From NCBI RefSeq assembly GCF_017874475.1, contig NZ_JAGGLO010000002.1:124001-188000 (forward strand): DNA of 64,000 bases, written 5' to 3'. Positions within the stretch are counted from its first letter, which is position 1, and each line of letters starts with the position of its first letter. Source of the stretch: Anaerococcus degeneri (GTDB lineage Bacteria > Bacillota > Clostridia > Tissierellales > Peptoniphilaceae). The translations under genes were made by a program, and so were the position numbers. The notes under the pieces were generated by a model. That model did not search any database. It worked only from the letters and a program-made list of their open reading frames with translations, and was not told where the DNA came from. Positions 55,727 through 64,000 of this stretch are shown in pieces.

Positions 55727-58174
55727 ATGACAGAAAATCAAAACATAATTAATATAGACCTCGAAAAAAAGATGAAGACATCTTATCTTGAATATTCGAT
55801 GTCTGTAATAGTATCAAGGGCCCTACCGGATGTCCGTGATGGACTAAAGCCTGTTCACAGGAGAATCCTCTACGGCATGCAACAGCTAGGCCTTGATCCA
55901 AATAAACCAACCAGAAAATCAGCCAGGGTTGTCGGTGATGTAATGGGTAAATTTCACCCACACGGTGACTCTGCAATCTACGATGCCCTAGTAAGGCTTG
56001 CCCAAGATTTTTCAACAAGGTACCCACTAGCCCAAGGCCAAGGTAACTTTGGTTCTATAGACGGCGATCAAGCTGCAGCCATGCGTTACACAGAAGTAAG
56101 GATGAGCAAGATTGCCAAGGAGATGCTTAGGGATATAAACAAGGATACAGTAGACTTTGTTCCAAACTTCGATGGCGAAGAGATGGAGCCAGCAGTCCTT
56201 CCTTCAAGGTTTCCAAATCTTTTAGTCAATGGGTCAAATGGTATAGCCGTAGGTATGGCAACCAACATGGCCCCTCACAACCTAGGCGAAGCAATCGACG
56301 CTTGCGTTGCCTATATGAGAAATCCAGAAATTGATGTTGATGAGCTTATAAAAATCATTCCAGGACCAGATTTTCCAACCGGAGCTTTGATTCTAGGCAA
56401 GTCTGGTATCAAAGACGCCTACACAACAGGCAGGGGCAAGATTAAGCAAAGAGCAGTAGCGAGAATCGAGCCTTTCAAGAAAAATAGGGAAAGAATTATA
56501 ATTTCAGAAATTCCTTACCAAGTAAATAAGGCAAGGTTAATAGAAAAAATTGCCGACCTTGTTAAGGAAAAAAGAGTAGACGGTATTTCTGATATCAGAG
56601 ATGAATCTGACAGGAAGGGTATGAGGATAGTTGTTGAAATCAAGAGAGATTCCAACGCAAATATTGTCCTAAACAACCTCTACAAATACACCCAATTAGA
56701 AAACACCTTTGGTATCATAAACCTAGCCTTAGTTAATGGTGAGCCAAAGATTTTAAACCTCAAAGAACTAATCGAATACTATGTTGACCACCAGAAGGAA
56801 GTTGTAACCCGCAGGACCAACTTCGACCTATCAAAGGCCCGCGAGAGAAAACACATAGTAGAAGGTTTAATTATAGCAATCGACCACATAGATGAAATTA
56901 TCAAAATCATCAGGTCATCTTATGACAATGATCAAATCAAAAAGATTTTCTTTGACAAGTATAAATTATCAGATGCCCAATCTCAAGCCATTTTGGATAT
57001 GCAATTAAAACGCCTATCAGGTCTTGAAATTGAAAAGCTTAATGCAGAAAATAAGGAACTTGCAGAAACAATTGAATACTTGCTTTCAATCCTAAATTCT
57101 GAAGAAAATCTTATAAACCTAATTATCGATGAAATTAGTGAAATTAAGGAAAAATACTCAGATGAAAGACGTACAAAGATTGTCCCAGATGAGGGAGAAT
57201 TTGATGTAACTGAACTTATCGAAGAAGAAGATGTTTTAATATCCCTAACAAAGGATGGTTACATCAAGAGACTTCCTATAGATACCTACAAGGTTCAAAA
57301 TAGGGGTGGTAAGGGAATAGCCGCTGGCAATACCAAGGAAGGCGACTTTATCAAAAAGATAGCAACAACTAATACCCACGAAGACCTCTTATTCTTCACA
57401 TCCTTTGGTAAGGTCTATTCGCTTGAAGCCTACAAGATTCCAGAAGGATCTCGTACTTCTCGTGGCCAGGCTATAATAAATATCCTAAACCTAGAGTCGG
57501 GCGAAAAGATTACAGAAATGATTACCCTTTCTGAACTTGGCAAAAATAGCCAACTAGTCCTTCAAACCCAAAACGGTCAAATCAAAAAGACCGATGCAGA
57601 AAACTTCACCAATATCAGGAGAAACGGCATTATAGCAATTTCTCTAAGAGAAGGAGATAAGCTAATTTCTGTAAGACAGATTGAAAAGGACGAAGAATTA
57701 ATTATTTCAACCCAAAATGGTATGACCATTCAGTTTAATACAAAAGACGTAAGGACCATGGGCAGGACTGCTGTAGGTGTTAGGGCCATCAGACTTGATG
57801 AGGGCGATGCAGTTGTAAGTATGAATATCAAGGGCGAAGAGACCTATCTTTTAGTTGTAACAAGAAATGGCTTTGGTAAGAAGACATCTTTCAACAACTT
57901 CAAGAACCAAAACAGGGGCGGCAAGGGCGTAAGGTGCCACAAAGTCAACGATAAAACAGGAAAAGTTGTTGACACCCTCCCAGTAGACCTTGATACAGAT
58001 ATAATGATGGTATCTAAAAAAGGTGATATGATTAGACTAGCAGCTAGGGATGTTTCAACTACAGGTAGAAGTACCATGGGTGTTAAGCTTAAAAACCTCG
58101 CAAGCGAAGGTGATGCTATAGTTTCAGTCACAACCTATGACAATATGTTGGAAGATGAGGAAAAAGATGTTTGA
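55727..58174 (+). CDS. gyrA: DNA gyrase subunit A
   Basis: The 815-residue cleavage-religation subunit. The active-site tyrosine is Tyr121 in [11 protein letters not shown]. The C-terminal wrapping domain contains the GyrA-box QNRGGKG, seen twice. The quinolone-determining positions equivalent to E. coli Ser83 and Asp87 are Ser82 and Asp86 in GDSAIYD, so no classic resistance change is present. AGGAGG precedes the ATG. The gene's end overlaps the next gene, linking gyrase to a sigma-factor module. Confidence 0.97.
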   Translation: MTENQNIINIDLEKKMKTSYLEYSMSVIVSRALPDVRDGLKPVHRRILYGMQQLGLDPNKPTRKSARVVGDVMGKFHPHGDSAIYDALVRLAQDFSTRYPLAQGQGNFGSIDGDQAAAMRYTEVRMSKIAKEMLRDINKDTVDFVPNFDGEEMEPAVLPSRFPNLLVNGSNGIAVGMATNMAPHNLGEAIDACVAYMRNPEIDVDELIKIIPGPDFPTGALILGKSGIKDAYTTGRGKIKQRAVARIEPFKKNRERIIISEIPYQVNKARLIEKIADLVKEKRVDGISDIRDESDRKGMRIVVEIKRDSNANIVLNNLYKYTQLENTFGIINLALVNGEPKILNLKELIEYYVDHQKEVVTRRTNFDLSKARERKHIVEGLIIAIDHIDEIIKIIRSSYDNDQIKKIFFDKYKLSDAQSQAILDMQLKRLSGLEIEKLNAENKELAETIEYLLSILNSEENLINLIIDEISEIKEKYSDERRTKIVPDEGEFDVTELIEEEDVLISLTKDGYIKRLPIDTYKVQNRGGKGIAAGNTKEGDFIKKIATTNTHEDLLFFTSFGKVYSLEAYKIPEGSRTSRGQAIINILNLESGEKITEMITLSELGKNSQLVLQTQNGQIKKTDAENFTNIRRNGIIAISLREGDKLISVRQIEKDEELIISTQNGMTIQFNTKDVRTMGRTAVGVRAIRLDEGDAVVSMNIKGEETYLLVVTRNGFGKKTSFNNFKNQNRGGKGVRCHKVNDKTGKVVDTLPVDLDTDIMMVSKKGDMIRLAARDVSTTGRSTMGVKLKNLASEGDAIVSVTTYDNMLEDEEKDV

Positions 58175-58472
58175 AAGTAAGATCTACGACAAGGAAAAAT
58201 TTCTCCTAATAGAAGTAAAGGGCGATCTTGATATCTATTCAGAAGACGAATTTAGAAGCTTTATCGAAAAGGAAATCGAAGGGGCTGATAAGGATATGGT
58301 CATAGACATAAAAGACCTTGACTACCTTGATTCTACAGGCCTTGGACTTTTTATGAAAGTTTATAAAATCGGCAAGGAAAAAGACAAGACAGTTTCTATA
58401 ATAAATCCAAAAGAAAATATCCTCAAACTGTTTAAAATTACAGACTTAACAGATGTCTTCAATATGGAGTAG
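58167..58472 (+). CDS. Anti-sigma factor antagonist (RsbV/SpoIIAA-like STAS protein)
   Basis: A 101-residue STAS-domain protein. The phosphorylatable serine lies in the conserved [12 protein letters not shown] segment. In partner-switching, the unphosphorylated form binds the anti-sigma factor and frees the sigma factor. The ATG at 58167 follows GAGGAAAAAG and overlaps the gyrA end by 8 bp. An RsbW-like gene and a sigma factor follow without gaps, giving a complete RsbV-RsbW-SigB order with no phosphatase gene nearby. Confidence 0.9.
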   Translation: MFESKIYDKEKFLLIEVKGDLDIYSEDEFRSFIEKEIEGADKDMVIDIKDLDYLDSTGLGLFMKVYKIGKEKDKTVSIINPKENILKLFKITDLTDVFNME

Positions 58473-58474
58473 CA

Positions 58475-58816
58475 ATGGATAAGATAAGTATAAAAATACC
58501 CACCAACAAAAAATACCAAAAGTCAGTGAGACTTTTTGTGGCAGGCCTTGGATCAGAAATGGGTTTTAATATAGAACAAATCGAGGATTTGAAGGTCCTA
58601 GTTAGCGAGGCTATTAACTACAAGATGGGCCAAGATGGTTTAAATTTAAACTTTCTTGTAGGGGAAGACTCCTTATCTATAGAAGTTAATGGCAAGGATA
58701 AAAATGACGATACAAGAGCCCTTGCAATGAGAGATGCAATCCTTGCTGCTCTTGCGGATGAAATTGAGACCGAAGGCGAGCTTTTGAGAATAACAATGAG
58801 GAAGACTCATGCCTAA
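58475..58816 (+). CDS. RsbW-like anti-sigma factor lacking kinase motifs
   Basis: A 113-residue protein in the RsbW/SpoIIAB position. The N-terminal half fits the family (VRLFVAGLGSEMGF...EDLKVLVSEAINYKMG). However, the N-box asparagine is displaced, and the DxGxG and GxGL motifs that bind ATP are absent; the protein is about 30 residues shorter than typical RsbW. It probably still binds the sigma factor or the STAS protein but may not phosphorylate. It overlaps the sigma-factor gene by 8 bp. Confidence 0.75.
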   Translation: MDKISIKIPTNKKYQKSVRLFVAGLGSEMGFNIEQIEDLKVLVSEAINYKMGQDGLNLNFLVGEDSLSIEVNGKDKNDDTRALAMRDAILAALADEIETEGELLRITMRKTHA

Positions 58817-59582
58817 GCCAAATGCCAGCCAAGAGTATAAGGACGAAATAAATAAAAAGTTTGAGGAATTCCACAAGACCCGTGATAAGAAACTTAGGGA
58901 TGAACTGATCGAAGAGCACATGTATATAGTTGATATTTTATCTAACAAGTACGTGGGCAAGGGAATAGAAAAAGATGACCTCTACCAGGTGGCAAGCCTA
59001 GGCTTAATTAATGCTGTAGACCGATTTGACCCATCTAAGGGCTATGCCTTTTCATCCTTTGCAACCCCAACTATAATGGGTGAGCTAAAGAGATATTTCA
59101 GGGACAAGGGCTGGGTCATAAGGGTGCCAAGGCGTATCCAAAACCTTTATAAAAAGATAAATGTGGCCAAGAAAGTCCTACCCCAAGAACTCCAAAGAGT
59201 CCCAACCATAGCTGATATTGCAGACTATCTGGGAGAAGACGAGGAAACCATCCTTGAAACCATGGAAGCAAGCAAGGTCTACACTCCTCAGTCGCTTGAT
59301 ATGAAATACACAGTCCAAAAAGGGGAAAATGCCATTGACCTTTCAGAGATAATCGGCGAAGAAGATAAGAATTTCGATTCGATTGAGCTAAAGGATTTGA
59401 TAGAAAAATCAAAGGAAAGGCTAACTGACCTTGAGAAAGAAATCCTAGAACTCAGGTACTACGAGGGCAGGACCCAGGTTGATATAGCAGAAAGCTTAGA
59501 CATCAGCCAGATGACTGTATCAAGACTTGAAAAAAAGATTTTGAACAAATTTTCTATAGAATTTGAAAGGATGGCTGAATAA
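58809..59582 (+). CDS. SigB/SigF/SigG-family RNA polymerase sigma factor
   Basis: A 257-residue group 3 sigma factor. Region 2 is seen in VDILSNKYVGKGIEKDDLYQVASLGLINAVDRFDP and SSFATPTIMGELKRYFRDKGW; the PRRIQNL segment begins region 3; region 4 ends with GRTQVDIAESLDISQMTVSRLEKK. With its upstream RsbV/RsbW-like genes it probably runs a general-stress response; no sporulation genes are in the window. Its start codon lies inside the preceding gene. Confidence 0.92.
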   Translation: MPKPNASQEYKDEINKKFEEFHKTRDKKLRDELIEEHMYIVDILSNKYVGKGIEKDDLYQVASLGLINAVDRFDPSKGYAFSSFATPTIMGELKRYFRDKGWVIRVPRRIQNLYKKINVAKKVLPQELQRVPTIADIADYLGEDEETILETMEASKVYTPQSLDMKYTVQKGENAIDLSEIIGEEDKNFDSIELKDLIEKSKERLTDLEKEILELRYYEGRTQVDIAESLDISQMTVSRLEKKILNKFSIEFERMAE

Positions 59583-59761
59583 TGGAAAAAAATAAGAAAG
59601 CCCATCTTCTAATCGGTCTTAGCCTCTTAATCCTAGCCTTAGTTTTAGGCCAGGGATCTGCAATTCCTGATATGGCAAGAGGCCTTGTGACAGGTCTGGG
59701 ACTTGGGTTTTTAATCCTAAGCACGGGTATAGAAGATAAGTGCAAAAGAAAAAATATTTAA
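59582..59761 (+). CDS. Small two-helix membrane protein
   Basis: A 59-residue protein, MEKNKKAHLLIGLSLLILALV..., with two hydrophobic segments (about 8-24 and 31-49) and basic ends, so probably two membrane helices. The ATG is one base into the TAA of the sigma-factor gene (TAATGG), indicating coupling, and a terminator follows at once. Family unknown. Coding status is inferred from codon use, coupling and helix pattern. Confidence 0.65.
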   Translation: MEKNKKAHLLIGLSLLILALVLGQGSAIPDMARGLVTGLGLGFLILSTGIEDKCKRKNI

Positions 59762-59767
59762 ATATAA

Positions 59768-59799
59768 GGCTCTTTCCAGAAATGGGAAGAGTTTTTTTT
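59768..59799 (+). terminator. Terminator of the gyrBA-sigma operon
   Basis: CTCTTTCC-agaaat-GGGAAGAG followed by eight T, just after the small membrane-protein gene. Confidence 0.88.
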
Positions 59800-59847
59800 G
59801 GGAAATTTGATAAACTGGGTAAAAATTAGTAAAAGAGAGGAGTTTTT

Positions 59848-61023
59848 ATGAACAATTTTACTTACGACATCGGAACAAGGATTCATTTTGGAAGGGACGC
59901 TTTAGATTATATAGGGAAAGAGGCAAAAAAATACTCAGACAAAATCCTTTTGACTTACGGTGGTGGGTCAATCAAGAAAAATGGAGTCTATGACAAGGCT
60001 ATAAAAGAGCTTGAGGACGCAGGGATTGAAGTTTTTGAACTTTCTGGTATTCAGCCAAACCCAAGAATAGACTCTGTCAGAGAAGGAGTAAGGATAATCA
60101 AGGAAAATAAAATTGGGGCCATCCTTGCTGTTGGCGGAGGGTCAACCATAGACGCAGCCAAATTTATGGCGGCAGGTGCCTGTGCTGATTTTGACCCTTG
60201 GGAATTTATCTCAGAAGGAAAGCCAATGAGCCCAGCCATCCCACTTTTGACAGTCCTAACCATGGCTGCAACAGGATCTGAAATGGACTGTGGCGGTGTA
60301 ATCACAAATCCAGAAACTAAGGAAAAATTATCCTCAGGCCATGCCGATACTAGGCCAAAGGTATCTTTCCTAAATCCAGAACTTACCTACACAGTGCCAA
60401 AATTCCAAACAGCAGCAGGTTCTGCAGACATTTTATCCCACATTTTTGAAACCTATTTCAACATTGATGGAACAATGTTTATGCTTGATAGGATTATGGA
60501 AGCCTTGATGAAAACTGTCATCAAATACGGACCGATAGCCCTAAAAGACCCAGAAAACTACGAAGCTAGGGCCAACCTCATGTGGGCATCATCTTGGGCC
60601 ATCAATGATTTTATTTCAGATTCGAGCAAGGCAGCCTGGACAGTTCACCCAATCGAGCACGAGCTTTCAGCTTTTTACGACATAACCCACGGCCTTGGAC
60701 TTGCAATTCTCACACCAAGATGGATGGAATATTGCCTAAGCGAAAAAACAGTCCATAAGTATGTAGACCTTGGAGTAAATGTATTTGACCTTGATAAGGA
60801 AGGGGACCCTATGGAAATTGCAAGGCAAACAATAGAAAAAGTTAGGGAATTTTTCTTTGAAGACCTAGGCCTTGATTCAAACCTCAGAAAAATCGGAATA
60901 GATGAAGAACATTTTGAAGAAATGAGCATCAAGGCATGTGGCAAGGCCGGAGTCAAAAAAGGCTTCATAGACCTAAAGCCAAGTGATGTGAAGAAGATCT
61001 ACCAGATGTGCCTCGAAGACTAG
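59848..61023 (+). CDS. Iron-containing alcohol dehydrogenase (butanol dehydrogenase-like)
   Basis: A 391-residue NAD(P)H-dependent alcohol dehydrogenase of the Fe-ADH family. The nucleotide motif GGGSTIDAAKFMA is at about 96-108. The metal ligands are expected in the segments DILSHIFE, HPIEHELSAFYD and ITHGLGLAI (one Asp, three His). It resembles clostridial BdhA/YqhD-type enzymes, which reduce aldehydes to alcohols in fermentation or detoxification; the substrate is unknown. GAGAGG precedes the ATG. The next gene encodes a small cupin. Confidence 0.93.
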   Translation: MNNFTYDIGTRIHFGRDALDYIGKEAKKYSDKILLTYGGGSIKKNGVYDKAIKELEDAGIEVFELSGIQPNPRIDSVREGVRIIKENKIGAILAVGGGSTIDAAKFMAAGACADFDPWEFISEGKPMSPAIPLLTVLTMAATGSEMDCGGVITNPETKEKLSSGHADTRPKVSFLNPELTYTVPKFQTAAGSADILSHIFETYFNIDGTMFMLDRIMEALMKTVIKYGPIALKDPENYEARANLMWASSWAINDFISDSSKAAWTVHPIEHELSAFYDITHGLGLAILTPRWMEYCLSEKTVHKYVDLGVNVFDLDKEGDPMEIARQTIEKVREFFFEDLGLDSNLRKIGIDEEHFEEMSIKACGKAGVKKGFIDLKPSDVKKIYQMCLED

Positions 61024-61030
61024 GACAAAT

Positions 61031-61330
61031 ATGAAAGTTTATAATATTTTCGACAATTTGGTCTTTTCTAAAGATAGGGAAATTGAAGAAACAATTTTTG
61101 AAAATGACCAGGTGAAGATAATCAGGATTTGCTCTCTTGACCAGGCCACAGATTTTTACGACCAAGACCAGTTAGAGATTGTAAAAATTGTTAGAGGCAG
61201 GGCGAGGCTTGAAATTGAGGGGGAGGTGTTAGACCTCAAAGAAGGGGACATCCTCCCAATCCATCCCCACAAAATCCACAGGGTCTTAAGCCAAGATAAA
61301 ACTATTTGGCTTTGTATATTTGTAAAATAA
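61031..61330 (+). CDS. Small cupin-domain protein
   Basis: A 99-residue single-domain cupin. The beta-barrel pattern appears as GRARLEIEGEVLDLKEGDILPIHPHKIHRVLS, with cupin motif 1 largely lacking its histidines and motif 2 holding HPHKIHRV. Enzyme activity is not obvious; such proteins often bind a metal or small ligand. It lies 7 bp after the alcohol dehydrogenase gene and shares its terminator. Confidence 0.8.
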   Translation: MKVYNIFDNLVFSKDREIEETIFENDQVKIIRICSLDQATDFYDQDQLEIVKIVRGRARLEIEGEVLDLKEGDILPIHPHKIHRVLSQDKTIWLCIFVK

Positions 61331-61337
61331 ATTCACG

Positions 61338-61388
61338 CTAAAAGACTAATATCGGATTTTATAATTCTTTATTGGTCTTTTTTTGCAA
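61338..61388 (+). terminator. Terminator of the alcohol dehydrogenase-cupin unit
   Basis: AAAGACTAATA pairs with TATTGGTCTTT across a long loop and is followed by seven T. Confidence 0.7.
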
Positions 61389-61416
61389 AAATTTCAAATT
61401 TTGTAACAAAAGTTAC

Positions 61417-61444
61417 TGATAATCATTATCTAATGCTATATAAT
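61417..61444 (+). promoter_or_regulatory. Fur-box-like operator and -10 of the DUF438 gene
   Basis: TGATAATCATTATCT (61417-61431) matches the 7-1-7 Fur consensus TGATAATnATTATCA at 14 of the 15 positions. It lies where the -35 should be, upstream of a TATAAT -10 at 61439-61444. Iron- (or metal-) dependent repression is expected. No fur gene is in the window. Confidence 0.65.
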
Positions 61445-61463
61445 ATTATTAGGAGTGATAAAT

Positions 61464-62783
61464 ATGATAATTGATATAAATAAAACTGTTTATGAACTGA
61501 TAAAAGATAATGATAAATTAAAAGACGACCTAATAAGTGTGGGCTTTACTGCCCTTAATAACCCGCTTATGGTAAAAAGTTTAGGAAAATCTGTCTCCAT
61601 TAAGCGCGGAGCCAAGATGATGGGGATTAAAGATTATGAGATTAAACTAAAAGCAATGGGCTATGAATTAGTTGATTCATCAGAAAATCCGGAAGTTTTG
61701 GAGAGGAAAAAATTAATTAAATCTTACCTTCAGAGATTGTCATCTGGCGAAGATTTGGAATCTGTTAGGGAAGATTTTAAGAAAAGTTTTGAGGGCGTTT
61801 CTTCTTCAGAAATTATGGATGCCGAAGAAGAACTTTTAGGGGCTGGCATGGATAAGGCCGAGGTTAGAAAGCTCTGTGATGTTCATTCTGCCTTATTCCA
61901 TGGTGAGACAGAAAGTGAGAAAAATCCTTCTACCTACGAGGAAGGTTCATTTTTGGATTATTTTGCCAAGGAAAATGATAAAATCAAAGAAATACTTGAA
62001 AATGTAAAAAAGTCCCTAGAAAATGACCAAGACCTAGGAGAAGATATCTACAAGGTCTTTAACCATTACAGGAAAAAAGGCGACTTAATTTATCCAATCC
62101 TAAAGGCCAAATACAATAAACCAGGCCCATCAGATGTCATGTGGGCAGTGGATATTGATATAGCAAATAATTTCAAAAAAGCTATTAAACTTAATAAAAA
62201 AGACCTGGCTCTAGAAACCATAAAAAGAGCTGAGGAGATGACCTATAAGGAAGAAAATATCCTCTATCCTTTGGCCTTTGAAACAATTAGCCATGAAGAT
62301 TTTGACCTGCTTTTCAAAGATCTTGGTGACTATGATCACGACCTTGTTTCCTACAAAAAAGCGGAAAATAAAAAAATAAATGAATACACAGATGGATATA
62401 TAAATTTTGCCAAGGGTAAGATGAGAGTTGACCAATTAGAGGCCATGCTTGATACTTTAGAAATTGAAATAACCTATGTTGACGAAAATGACATAAACGC
62501 CTACTACAACGACCACAAAGGGAAAAAAGCCTTCAAAAGACCAGAAACATCCCTAGGCAGGGAAGTTTACTCCTGCCATCCACCCCAAGTAGAACCGATT
62601 GTAAGGGGCCTAATCAAAGAATTCAAGGCAGGAAGTAAAGATTCTCTAAAACTTGTGAGAAATATAAAAGGTAGGGACTTTGCCATTTCCTACTATGCAG
62701 TAAGGGATAAGGATGGGGTCTACAAGGGAGTTGTCGAAACAGTCCAAGACCTAAGTTTCTATAAAGAATATCTTAATAAATAA
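61464..62783 (+). CDS. DUF1858/DUF438 hemerythrin-PAS protein
   Basis: A 439-residue protein with three parts. Residues 1-65 resemble DUF1858. The middle DUF438/hemerythrin-like region has LCDVHSALFHGE, FNHYRKKGDLIYPIL and YKEENILYPLAFE, which supply candidate di-iron or heme ligands. The C-terminal PAS domain holds GREVYSCHPPQVEPIV and YYAVRDKDGVYKGVVETVQD. Such proteins are thought to sense oxygen, NO or redox. The first hemerythrin carboxylate seems changed (KKGD for KKEE). The ATG at 61464 is preferred over the GTG at 61455, since AGGAG lies eight bases upstream. Confidence 0.85.
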   Translation: MIIDINKTVYELIKDNDKLKDDLISVGFTALNNPLMVKSLGKSVSIKRGAKMMGIKDYEIKLKAMGYELVDSSENPEVLERKKLIKSYLQRLSSGEDLESVREDFKKSFEGVSSSEIMDAEEELLGAGMDKAEVRKLCDVHSALFHGETESEKNPSTYEEGSFLDYFAKENDKIKEILENVKKSLENDQDLGEDIYKVFNHYRKKGDLIYPILKAKYNKPGPSDVMWAVDIDIANNFKKAIKLNKKDLALETIKRAEEMTYKEENILYPLAFETISHEDFDLLFKDLGDYDHDLVSYKKAENKKINEYTDGYINFAKGKMRVDQLEAMLDTLEIEITYVDENDINAYYNDHKGKKAFKRPETSLGREVYSCHPPQVEPIVRGLIKEFKAGSKDSLKLVRNIKGRDFAISYYAVRDKDGVYKGVVETVQDLSFYKEYLNK

Positions 62784-62789
62784 AAACCA

Positions 62790-62818
62790 GACCGACTAGG
62801 ATTTTAGTCGGTTTTTTA
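62790..62818 (+). terminator. Terminator of the DUF438 gene
   Basis: ACCGACTA (62791-62798) pairs with TAGTCGGT (62805-62812) and is followed by a T-run. Confidence 0.9.
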
Positions 62819-62837
62819 AGTGCAAATTTATAATTTA

Positions 62838-62846
62838 TGATATAAT
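62838..62846 (+). promoter_or_regulatory. Extended -10 promoter of the zinc-ribbon/SH3 gene
   Basis: TGATATAAT, an extended -10 (hexamer 62841-62846), 47 bp upstream of the gene. No good -35 is visible, as is common for this promoter type. Confidence 0.45.
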
Positions 62847-62893
62847 AATAACAAGACTAGATATTAATGTAAAAAAACCAAGGGAGGAAATAT

Positions 62894-63955
62894 ATGATTT
62901 GTAAAAAATGTGGCCAAGAAAACAAAGACGGGGCCAAAGTCTGCGAGTCCTGCGGGGCAAGTCTTGTAGAAGATAATAATGAAAAACAAAAGATAAAAAT
63001 CTCTAAAGAAGAAAGTAGGAAGCGTACAGAAAGACAAAGGCAAAGATCAAAAGACAGGGACCTAATGACCTACGGCCTAATCCTAGGATCCGTAATGGCA
63101 TTTGCAGTTATTTTTATAGTCCTATCTTATTTCTTTAAGCTCGGTGCTCAAAGAGAAATGGCTAAAAATAATAAGCAAGAAACAGCCATAGAAGAAAATG
63201 TAGAACTTTATGAAAAGGCAATTACAACCAGCCAAGAAAAGATAAAGGCGAAAGACTACAAGAAAGCCATAGAAATATTAAAAGCCATCCCAGAAGAAGC
63301 TAGCGATTATTATAAAAAAGCCCAAGAAAAACTTGATGAAATCGAAAGCCTAGTTATAGAAGACATCAAAAAGGCAGTTACAGATGAGGACTACAAAGAA
63401 GCAAGAAAACTTGCCAACACATACACAGACCTCTTGCCAGAATCAAAAACTCTAGCAGATATTAAGGAAAAATTAAAAGGCGAAAATATAAGCCTAGCTG
63501 ACCTTGGCCTAGAAGAAGAAAAAACTGATAAAAAAGAAGATTCAGAAGAAAAAACAAGCAAAGATACAGAAGAAGATAGTGATAAATCTAGCGAAAAAGA
63601 CGCAAAAACAGATAGCAATGAAGACGCCAAGGAAGCCAGAGCCAACAGGAGAGAATTAGCAGAAAAATATGACCTTGAACAACTAAGGGCAACAAACTCC
63701 TACGGCCAAAACGGCAACCCAGCCTACACAGACATTTACAAAGAAGCAGACTTCCTAAACAAAGACCTAAAAATCGACGCCAACATGGGAGAAGTCAGAA
63801 CCGAACCAAACTTAAACTCAGGAGTATCAGGTTACGTCAACAACGGCGATAAAGTCCACTGCGAAGAAGTAGTAAATGACGGAGGCAGATACTGGCTAAA
63901 AATAGAAAAGGGCTGGATATCTTCAAAATTAATAACAGGTGAATTCAGGGACTAA
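62894..63955 (+). CDS. Zinc-ribbon, single-membrane-span protein with extracellular SH3-like domain
   Basis: A 353-residue protein. A zinc ribbon with Cys3, Cys6, Cys17 and Cys20 opens it, followed by a basic stretch and one membrane helix (about 58-80). A helical, TPR-like region with IKAKDYKKAIEIL and VTDEDYKEARKLA repeats follows, then an acidic Ser/Asp/Lys-rich linker (about 205-250) and a C-terminal bacterial SH3 domain (VRTEPNLNSGVSGYV...WLKIEKGWISSKLI). It may bind cell wall outside while the ribbon senses or anchors inside. GGGAGG precedes the ATG. Role unknown. Confidence 0.85.
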   Translation: MICKKCGQENKDGAKVCESCGASLVEDNNEKQKIKISKEESRKRTERQRQRSKDRDLMTYGLILGSVMAFAVIFIVLSYFFKLGAQREMAKNNKQETAIEENVELYEKAITTSQEKIKAKDYKKAIEILKAIPEEASDYYKKAQEKLDEIESLVIEDIKKAVTDEDYKEARKLANTYTDLLPESKTLADIKEKLKGENISLADLGLEEEKTDKKEDSEEKTSKDTEEDSDKSSEKDAKTDSNEDAKEARANRRELAEKYDLEQLRATNSYGQNGNPAYTDIYKEADFLNKDLKIDANMGEVRTEPNLNSGVSGYVNNGDKVHCEEVVNDGGRYWLKIEKGWISSKLITGEFRD

Positions 63956-63959
63956 AAAT

Positions 63960-63990
63960 AAAAGCTCAGTAGAAACGCTGGGCTTTTTGC
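63960..63990 (+). terminator. Terminator of the zinc-ribbon/SH3 gene
   Basis: AAAGCTCAG pairs with CTGGGCTTT and is followed by T, five bases after the stop. Confidence 0.85.
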
Positions 63991-64000
63991 ATTAAAAAGT

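Noticed and set aside
58137-58166. Earlier in-frame start of the RsbV-like gene
   Set aside because: It lies inside gyrA without a ribosome site; GAGG precedes the ATG at 58167.
58809-59582. Sporulation sigma factor (SigF/SigG)
   Set aside because: The partner genes fit a stress-type module equally well, no sporulation gene is in the window and the apparent genus is non-sporulating.

Overview
The window is low-GC Firmicute DNA carrying a replication origin at about 49.1-49.8 kb. Genes left of it read mostly leftward (minus) and genes right of it read rightward (plus), so most are transcribed away from the origin. The core order jag-yidC-yidD-rnpA-rpmH / oriC / dnaA-dnaN-yaaA-recF-gyrB-gyrA is typical of Firmicutes. 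A V-type (Na+) ATP synthase, NhaC antiporter, class Ia ribonucleotide reductase, DUF1538/PII pair and absence of sporulation genes suggest a Gram-positive anaerobic coccus of the Peptoniphilaceae (Anaerococcus-like). The genus is an inference.

Left part (0-24.7 kb): the edge of an integrated element (partial gene and tyrosine integrase); corA and an NhaC-type antiporter; a nine-gene V-ATPase operon whose rotor subunit carries the Na+-binding residues; a lipoprotein gene; nrdB with a small membrane protein, separated from nrdA by about 730 bp of nested inverted repeats; an RDD protein with SppA; and a larE-larB-larC operon for the nickel-pincer cofactor, with a structured leader and a -1 frameshift inside larC.

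Middle part (24.8-49.1 kb): marR-ftsH; an operon of DUF1538 membrane protein, PII-like protein, thioredoxin and thioredoxin reductase; pta; then the origin-proximal block mnmE-mnmG-rsmG-CPBP protease-cinA-parA-parB-cyclodeaminase-DUF4446. Four good and one degenerate parS-like sites occur in the window, four of them inside or beside this block. Two plus-strand genes (Na/Pi cotransporter, a frameshifted MgtC) and a Sau3AI-like restriction-modification pair lie between it and the jag-rpmH block.

Right part (49.1-64 kb): a bipartite oriC with DnaA boxes on both sides of dnaA, the replication and gyrase genes, a compact RsbV/RsbW/SigB-like partner-switch operon whose kinase-like member lacks ATP-binding motifs, an iron alcohol dehydrogenase with a cupin, a hemerythrin/PAS (DUF438) protein under an apparent Fur box, and a zinc-ribbon/SH3 membrane protein.

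Sodium is a common thread: Na+ V-ATPase, NhaC antiporter and Na+/phosphate cotransporter. No tRNA, rRNA or CRISPR array was seen. The most unusual material is the inverted-repeat island at 15.8-16.5 kb, the larC frameshift and lar leader, the acidic insert in ParA with a short motif shared with ParB and FtsH, and the degenerate RsbW-like protein.
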